Shown here piece by piece: positions 31,223-36,173 of a stretch of 36,173 nucleotides of DNA (within the stretch, counting starts at the first letter, position 1; each line of letters starts with the position of its first letter). Made by a program: the position numbers and the translations under genes. The DNA comes from an uncultured Ruminiclostridium sp. Lineage in GTDB: Bacteria; Bacillota; Clostridia; Oscillospirales; Ruminococcaceae. The DNA lies in the NCBI GenBank assembly GCA_944386545.1, contig CALXBK010000018.1:1-36173 (forward strand), in the 5' to 3' direction. Under the pieces are notes generated by a model. That model searched no databases. It was not told the DNA's origin and worked only from the letters and a program-made list of their open reading frames with translations.

Positions 31223-33250
31223 ATGAAGAAATGGCTTGTAAAAAACAGCGGCGGAGAGCTCGCAGGAGAGCTTAAAAAGGCAACGGGACTGCCTGAGCTG
31301 CTTTGCCGTCTGCTCTGTGCAAGAGGAATTTGCACAGAGGGGCTTGCAAGGGAGTATTTTAACGGCAACGAAATATCCGATCCGTATCTGATAAAGGATA
31401 TGGAAAAGGCAGTTGAAACGATAGAAAGTGCCGTGCAATCCGATGCCAAAATCACGGTTTACGGAGATTATGACTGTGACGGTATAACCGCCACGGTTAT
31501 GCTTTTTTCCTACCTTGAAGCGCTGGGCGCTGACGTTGACTGGTACATACCCACAAGGGAGGAGGGCTACGGGCTGAGTGAAGCGGCTGTAAAAAAACTT
31601 CACGCAAACGGTACGGAGCTTATTGTGACGGTTGATAACGGCATATCCGCAGTAAATGAGGCAAGGCTTATATATGAGCTTGGCATGGAGCTTGTAATAA
31701 CCGATCATCATCAGGTGCCGGACGAGCTTCCCATGGCGCAAGCTGTACTCAACCCCCGCCGCAAGGACGACGCTTCTCCCTATAAGGAGCTTGCAGGCTG
31801 TGCCGTTGTATTAAAGCTCATTATTGCTATGGAGGGCGGCGATACTGACGGCATTTTAGAACGCTACGCCGAGCTTGCGGCAATAGGAACAATCGGCGAT
31901 GTCGTTGCGCTTACGGGAGAAAACCGCATTATTGTAAGGCGCGGACTTCAAGAGATAAAATACAGTGAAAATTTAGGCTTGCTTGCGCTTATTGAGCAGG
32001 CGGGCTTTGATAACGAGGACTTTGATTCCACCCATGCGGCGTTCGGAATTTGTCCGAGAATAAATGCGGCGGGCAGGTATAAATCCCCGCTTCCCGCAAT
32101 GGAGCTTCTGCTGAGCGAAACACAGAAAACCGCAAGGCAAAGAGCCGAGGAGCTGTGCGAGCTTAATAATCTCAGAAAAAAGACCGAATTCGAGATACTC
32201 GAACAGGCAAAGTTGATGCTTAACAGCAACCCAAGGGCATTTAATTCGCGTGTGCTTATAGTGTGCGGCGAGGGCTGGAACCACGGCGTTATCGGTATTG
32301 TCAGCGCACGGCTGTGCGAGCTTTACGAGAAGCCCTGTATTGTGATGGGAATAGAAAACGGCGAGGCGAGAGGCTCTGCAAGGAGCATAGAGGGCTTTTC
32401 CCTTTACAATGCACTTTGCGCCTGTTCGGAGCATCTTACGCGCTTCGGCGGACATACAAGGGCGGCGGGCTTTTCGCTCCCCTCGGACAAGGTAGAGCTT
32501 TTCTCGGCGCAGCTAAGACAGTACGCCGATGAAAATTTCCCTTCAATGCCGGTTATGACGGTTGAAGCGGATATTGTTCCCGATATTTCACAGCTTGACA
32601 TTGACTCGGTTGAAAAGCTGAAATATATGCAGCCCTTCGGGGAGCAGAACGAAAAGCCGTTGCTATGGTTTAAGGACTGCACCGTGCTTTCCTCCCGCCC
32701 GCTCAAGGACGGGAAATACACTTCGTTTACGGCACAGTATGGCGGCATGTCGTTTAAATTTTTGTGCTTTTCGACAAGCTATGACAGCTTTTTCTATGCA
32801 CCGGGCGACAGGGTAGACGTGCTTGCCAATGTTGAAATAAACGAGTATAACGACAAAAAAAGCGTTTCGGTAAGAGTAAAGGATATGCGCCGCAGTGACT
32901 TTTCACAGGATAAATATTTCGGTCAGCGCAATATCTATGAAAAGATACTCAGAGGCGAAAAATTAGAACCGAAGCTGCTTTCTCACATACTTCCCGACAG
33001 GGAGAGCATGAAAATCCCATTTGATATTGCAAGAAAGATTACCGATATAGACTATGCGGTACAGCTTGCGCAGTCAAAGGGCGTAAACTACTGCCTGTTT
33101 ATGATGTGTCTGCATATTTTTGCGGAATTCGGACACCTTGATTTGGACAGGATTAACGGAAAAATGTATTTTAAAAGCGGCGGCAGGAGAATAGAGCTTG
33201 AAAAATCCGCCGTTGTAAAGAGGATAAACAGGAGCTGTTGTCAGCAATAG
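31223..33250 (+). CDS. recJ: Single-stranded-DNA exonuclease RecJ
   Basis: The protein has 675 residues. DHH motif I is YGDYDCDGI with D82, D84 and D86, motif III is ITDHHQVPDELP, PRINAAGR follows, and DHHA1 has RFGGHTRAAGFSL. An OB fold and a long C-terminal region (about 540-675) follow. RecJ degrades 5'-ended single strands in recombination and mismatch repair. GAGGGCGGC precedes the ATG. It is the second DHH-family enzyme of the window but is far larger than the one at 14261 and belongs to a different branch. Confidence 0.95.
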   Translation: MKKWLVKNSGGELAGELKKATGLPELLCRLLCARGICTEGLAREYFNGNEISDPYLIKDMEKAVETIESAVQSDAKITVYGDYDCDGITATVMLFSYLEALGADVDWYIPTREEGYGLSEAAVKKLHANGTELIVTVDNGISAVNEARLIYELGMELVITDHHQVPDELPMAQAVLNPRRKDDASPYKELAGCAVVLKLIIAMEGGDTDGILERYAELAAIGTIGDVVALTGENRIIVRRGLQEIKYSENLGLLALIEQAGFDNEDFDSTHAAFGICPRINAAGRYKSPLPAMELLLSETQKTARQRAEELCELNNLRKKTEFEILEQAKLMLNSNPRAFNSRVLIVCGEGWNHGVIGIVSARLCELYEKPCIVMGIENGEARGSARSIEGFSLYNALCACSEHLTRFGGHTRAAGFSLPSDKVELFSAQLRQYADENFPSMPVMTVEADIVPDISQLDIDSVEKLKYMQPFGEQNEKPLLWFKDCTVLSSRPLKDGKYTSFTAQYGGMSFKFLCFSTSYDSFFYAPGDRVDVLANVEINEYNDKKSVSVRVKDMRRSDFSQDKYFGQRNIYEKILRGEKLEPKLLSHILPDRESMKIPFDIARKITDIDYAVQLAQSKGVNYCLFMMCLHIFAEFGHLDLDRINGKMYFKSGGRRIELEKSAVVKRINRSCCQQ

Positions 33251-33275
33251 GATTACAGCTTACGGAGGCGATCAT

Positions 33276-35450
33276 ATGGTATATACAATTGATATGCTGA
33301 TAAACAAAATCGAGGAAATGGAAAAAAGCTATGACCTCGATAAAATTCAGTCGGCATACGGGCTTGCGGAAAAGGCGCACAACGGTGTGTTCCGTACCTC
33401 CGGCGAGCCGTATATAACCCACCCTGTTGCAGTTGCATATATACTGCTGGAACAGTTCTGTATGGATACCGATACGATATGTGCCGCCCTCTTGCACGAC
33501 GTCGTAGAAGATACCGATATAAAGCTTGAAGCAATACAGAAGAAATTCGGCGAGGATGTCGCAAGGCTTGTTGACGGCGTCACAAAAATAGGACAGGTGC
33601 CGCTTAATACAAGAGAGGAACAGCATGCCGAAAATATCAGAAAAATCCTTATAGCTATGTCCAAGGATATAAGGGTTATCATTATCAAGCTTGCAGACCG
33701 TCTGCACAATATGAGAACTCTTGAAAGCCGATCGCCCGAAAAACAGCTTAAAACCTCCCTTGAAACGATGAATTTCTATGCTCCGATAGCTCATCGGCTC
33801 GGTATCAACGACGTCAAGGAGGAAATGGAGGATCTATCGTTAAGATACCTCGATCCTTACGGCTTTAAGGAGATAGAGGCTCTGCTTGACGTTCACAAGG
33901 ACGAGCGCGACACCTTTATCGACAGGATACGGGGAATGATAAGCGAAAGAATAACCGACATACAGCCGCCTCCGATAATCGAAGGCAGGGTAAAGAGCAT
34001 ATACAGCATTTATAAAAAGGTGTATATCAAGGGTAAGGACTTTTCCGAAATTTACGATATATACGCTGTGAGAATCATTCTCCAGACGGTCGTTGAGTGC
34101 TACAATGTGCTGGGTATAATCCACGATATGTTTCGCCCGATACCGTACCGCTTCAAGGACTATATCGCAATGCCCAAGCCCAACCGCTACCAGTCGCTTC
34201 ACACCACGGTAATCGGCAGAGAGGGCATACCCTTTGAAGTGCAGATAAGAACGCAGGAAATGCACAACACCGCACAGTACGGTGTTGCGGCGCACTGGAA
34301 GTACAAGGCGGGAATACAGGGAAGCGTTGCGGGAGAAAAGCGTTTCGACTGGATTCGTCAGCTGCTTGAGCAGCAGCAGGAGGCAGACGACGTTGAACAG
34401 ATTTCCGAGGCAATAAAGGTTGACCTTGCTCCCGACGATGTATTTGTATTCACCCCCAAAGGCGATGTAATTACGCTCCCCGTCGGCTCGAACGTAATAG
34501 ATTTTGCCTATGCCATTCACACGCAGGTCGGACATAAGATGACAGGCGCAAAGGTCGGCGGCAGAATGGTTTCCTTTGATTATACGCTTCACACGGGCGA
34601 TATTGTCGAGATACTCACAACAGGAAGCGAAAGCTACGGACCTAACCGCAACTGGAGCGAAATTGCCAAGACCAATGAAGCAAAGGCGAAAATCCGCGCA
34701 TGGTTCAAGCGCGAACGCCGTGAGGAGAACATCGAATGCGGCAAGGCGGCGCTTGAAAAGGAGCTTCGCCGCAACGCAATGACGGTGGATGATGAAATGC
34801 TGCTTGAGGCGGCTCAGCGCCAGAGATTTGCAAGTGTTGACGATTTGTATGCGGCAATAAGCTACGGCGGCGTTCAGCTCTCAAAGGTTATCACAAAGCT
34901 CAAAGAGGAGCTTTTGCGTCATCAGAAGATAACCGCCGCAGTACAGCCGGTGGATATTGAAAAGACCATCTCCGCAAATAACAAGCGCGCGCAGAAAAAC
35001 GGCGTAATACTTGACGGAATAGACGACTGTGCGGTAAAATACGCACAATGCTGTAATCCGCTCCCCGGTGATGATATAATCGGATTTATCACAAGAGGCT
35101 ACGGCGTTTCAATCCATAAGGCGGACTGCCAGAATGTCGCTCTCGGACTGAAAAGCGAAAACCGCGACAGATGGATAGCGGCTCATTGGGCGGTAAATTC
35201 AAGCAGCTCCTTCAGAGCTACGATTGATATTATCGCAGAGGACAGAACGGCTCTGCTTGCCGACGTTACAACGGCTATCGCAAGCAACCGCCTGCCGATT
35301 TACGAGATAAACGCCCATTACCTTAAAAACGGCAACGCTAACATAATCGTTACCATTGAGGTAAGCGGAATAGAACAGCTTAAAAACATAATTCTGCGGC
35401 TTCAGAAGGTGCCGGGCGTAATCTCGGCGGAAAGGACGGGCAAGCAGTAA
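33276..35450 (+). CDS. relA: Bifunctional (p)ppGpp synthetase/hydrolase (RelA/SpoT)
   Basis: This 724-residue protein is the usual length. The HD hydrolase domain has THPVAVAYIL and ALLHDVVEDTDI. The synthetase domain has IYAVRIIL and KDYIAMPKPNRYQSLHTTVIG. The TGS domain starts VFVFTPKGDVITLP, and a zinc-finger-like CAVKYAQCCNPLPGD and an ACT domain end the protein. Both active sites look complete, so it should make and break the stringent-response alarmone. GGAGGCGATCAT precedes the ATG at 33276. Its stop overlaps the next start (TAATG). Position right after recJ is common in Firmicutes. Confidence 0.96.
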   Translation: MVYTIDMLINKIEEMEKSYDLDKIQSAYGLAEKAHNGVFRTSGEPYITHPVAVAYILLEQFCMDTDTICAALLHDVVEDTDIKLEAIQKKFGEDVARLVDGVTKIGQVPLNTREEQHAENIRKILIAMSKDIRVIIIKLADRLHNMRTLESRSPEKQLKTSLETMNFYAPIAHRLGINDVKEEMEDLSLRYLDPYGFKEIEALLDVHKDERDTFIDRIRGMISERITDIQPPPIIEGRVKSIYSIYKKVYIKGKDFSEIYDIYAVRIILQTVVECYNVLGIIHDMFRPIPYRFKDYIAMPKPNRYQSLHTTVIGREGIPFEVQIRTQEMHNTAQYGVAAHWKYKAGIQGSVAGEKRFDWIRQLLEQQQEADDVEQISEAIKVDLAPDDVFVFTPKGDVITLPVGSNVIDFAYAIHTQVGHKMTGAKVGGRMVSFDYTLHTGDIVEILTTGSESYGPNRNWSEIAKTNEAKAKIRAWFKRERREENIECGKAALEKELRRNAMTVDDEMLLEAAQRQRFASVDDLYAAISYGGVQLSKVITKLKEELLRHQKITAAVQPVDIEKTISANNKRAQKNGVILDGIDDCAVKYAQCCNPLPGDDIIGFITRGYGVSIHKADCQNVALGLKSENRDRWIAAHWAVNSSSSFRATIDIIAEDRTALLADVTTAIASNRLPIYEINAHYLKNGNANIIVTIEVSGIEQLKNIILRLQKVPGVISAERTGKQ

Positions 35451-36088
35451 TGGAAATAACAAGACTTACCCTCGGCGAGCTCGGCACAAACTGTTACGTT
35501 GTCGAAAGCGTGACAGGCAACGCCGCAGTAATCGATCCTGCGGACGATGCCGAAGCAATTTTGAGAGAGCTTGAAAAAAACGACGCCGAATTACAGCTCA
35601 TTTTGCTTACTCACGGACATTTTGACCATACGGGAGCAGTAGCCGAGCTAAAGGAAAAAACAGGCGCAAGGGTATATATTCACGAAAAGGACGAATGTAT
35701 GACAGACGACACGATAAAAAATGTCGCATACCTCTCTCCCGGATATGAATACAAGCCCTTTACAGCCGATGTCCTTCTTACGGGAGGCGACATTATAAAT
35801 CTTGCGGAAATAGAATTTTCCGTGATGAATACCCCCGGACACACCGCAGGAAGCGTAATGTACTTTGCCGAGGATTGCATATTCGCGGGAGATACGATTT
35901 TTGAAGGCTCGATAGGCAGAACGGATTTTTATTCGGGCGACTATGCCGAGCAGCGAAAATCCCTTGAAAAAATTGCCGCACTCACCGACGACTATAAAAT
36001 ATATCCCGGTCACGGCGGCAGTACCACCCTAAAGCAGGAAAAGCTGTACAATCCGTTTTTGTCGCACAGTGACAGCGATATTTTTTAA
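35450..36088 (+). CDS. MBL-fold metallo-hydrolase (glyoxalase II-like)
   Basis: This 212-residue protein has the metal site THGHFDHTGAV (HxHxDH), then TPGHTAGS, FAGDTIFEGSIGRTD and the last His in YPGHGG. The size and FEGSIGRTD segment fit the short hydroxyacylglutathione-hydrolase-like group common next to relA in Firmicutes; the true thioester substrate is unknown. It begins inside the relA stop codon (TAATG), so it is translationally coupled. Confidence 0.92.
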   Translation: MEITRLTLGELGTNCYVVESVTGNAAVIDPADDAEAILRELEKNDAELQLILLTHGHFDHTGAVAELKEKTGARVYIHEKDECMTDDTIKNVAYLSPGYEYKPFTADVLLTGGDIINLAEIEFSVMNTPGHTAGSVMYFAEDCIFAGDTIFEGSIGRTDFYSGDYAEQRKSLEKIAALTDDYKIYPGHGGSTTLKQEKLYNPFLSHSDSDIF

Positions 36089-36102
36089 TTTTACTTTAGG
36101 TG

Positions 36103-36131
36103 TGGACAAATAGCGCATAATATGATATAAT
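36103..36131 (+). promoter_or_regulatory. Promoter at the right end
   Basis: TGGACA (36103-36108), a 17-bp spacer and TATAAT (36126-36131). The likely transcription start is about 36138, which is the A of an ATG. Confidence 0.75.
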
Positions 36132-36137
36132 AAAGAT

Positions 36138-36173
36138 ATGAGAAAAGCAAAAGAAATAGCAGGACGTAAATGT
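36138..36173 (+). CDS. Start of an unidentified gene (truncated by the window end)
   Basis: An ATG at 36138 opens MRKAKEIAGRKC, which runs off the window. There is no ribosome binding site, and the promoter places the transcription start at or within a base or two of this ATG, so it would be leaderless. The basic start fits many protein types and no function can be given. The true start could also lie further right. Confidence 0.35.
   Translation, partial: MRKAKEIAGRKC

Overview
The window looks like chromosomal DNA of an anaerobic, gut-type Firmicute. Oscillospiraceae/Ruminococcaceae is my best guess, from the gene families (YerC/TrpR-like regulator, DUF4358 lipoprotein, cytosolic GH3 glucosidase, T-box control), AGGAGG-type ribosome binding sites with some TTG starts, and consensus sigma-A promoters with 17-bp spacers and extended TGn -10 boxes. 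This is inference; there is no rRNA to confirm it. No tRNA, rRNA or CRISPR array was seen.

Region by region. (1) 1-5320: two terminators bracketing a possible small RNA, then an FtsX-type ABC permease (broken by a one-base frameshift), its ATPase, an OmpR-type response regulator and a sensor kinase, laid out like a peptide-sensing/detoxification module. (2) 5372-6505: a regulator with an N-terminal AraC-type DNA-binding domain and a C-terminal GGDEF domain, behind a perfect 12-bp palindrome, then a 44-residue membrane peptide with a near-consensus promoter. (3) 6640-8967, minus strand: an operon of YkgJ-like Cys-cluster protein, DUF3795 protein, GNAT acetyltransferase and PPOX-fold protein, ending in a decayed GyrI-like gene. 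(4) 9048-18740: two MoxR-DUF58-membrane protein modules, one carrying a transglutaminase-like protein, separated by a DHH phosphoesterase gene and closed by a strong terminator. (5) 18741-20215: a small foreign-looking island with a zinc-ribbon protein, a fragment resembling a phage tape-measure protein, and two identical 145-bp structured repeats. (6) 20210-22182, minus strand: ilvA-ridA under a consensus promoter and a T-box riboswitch. (7) 22190-27558: a DUF4358 lipoprotein, a GH3 beta-glucosidase, and an operon HAD phosphatase - GH5-like lipoprotein - acylphosphatase. (8) 27569-36173: galE, a thioesterase, then YerC-like regulator, methyltransferase, Hsp33, RecJ, RelA/SpoT, an MBL-fold hydrolase and the start of one more gene.

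Working together: ilvA and ridA form a coherent pair, because RidA removes the reactive enamine/imine made by IlvA and the T-box senses tRNA charging (candidate specifier AUC, Ile). The MoxR/DUF58/transglutaminase sets are probably envelope-associated chaperone modules of unknown substrate. The 29-36 kb block is stress and housekeeping (redox chaperone, DNA repair, stringent response). The most novel-looking items are the duplicated 145-bp structured repeat, which has a 26-bp relative in another hairpin about 5 kb away and supplies the stop codon of ridA, the AraC-GGDEF fusion, and the paired MoxR-DUF58 modules.
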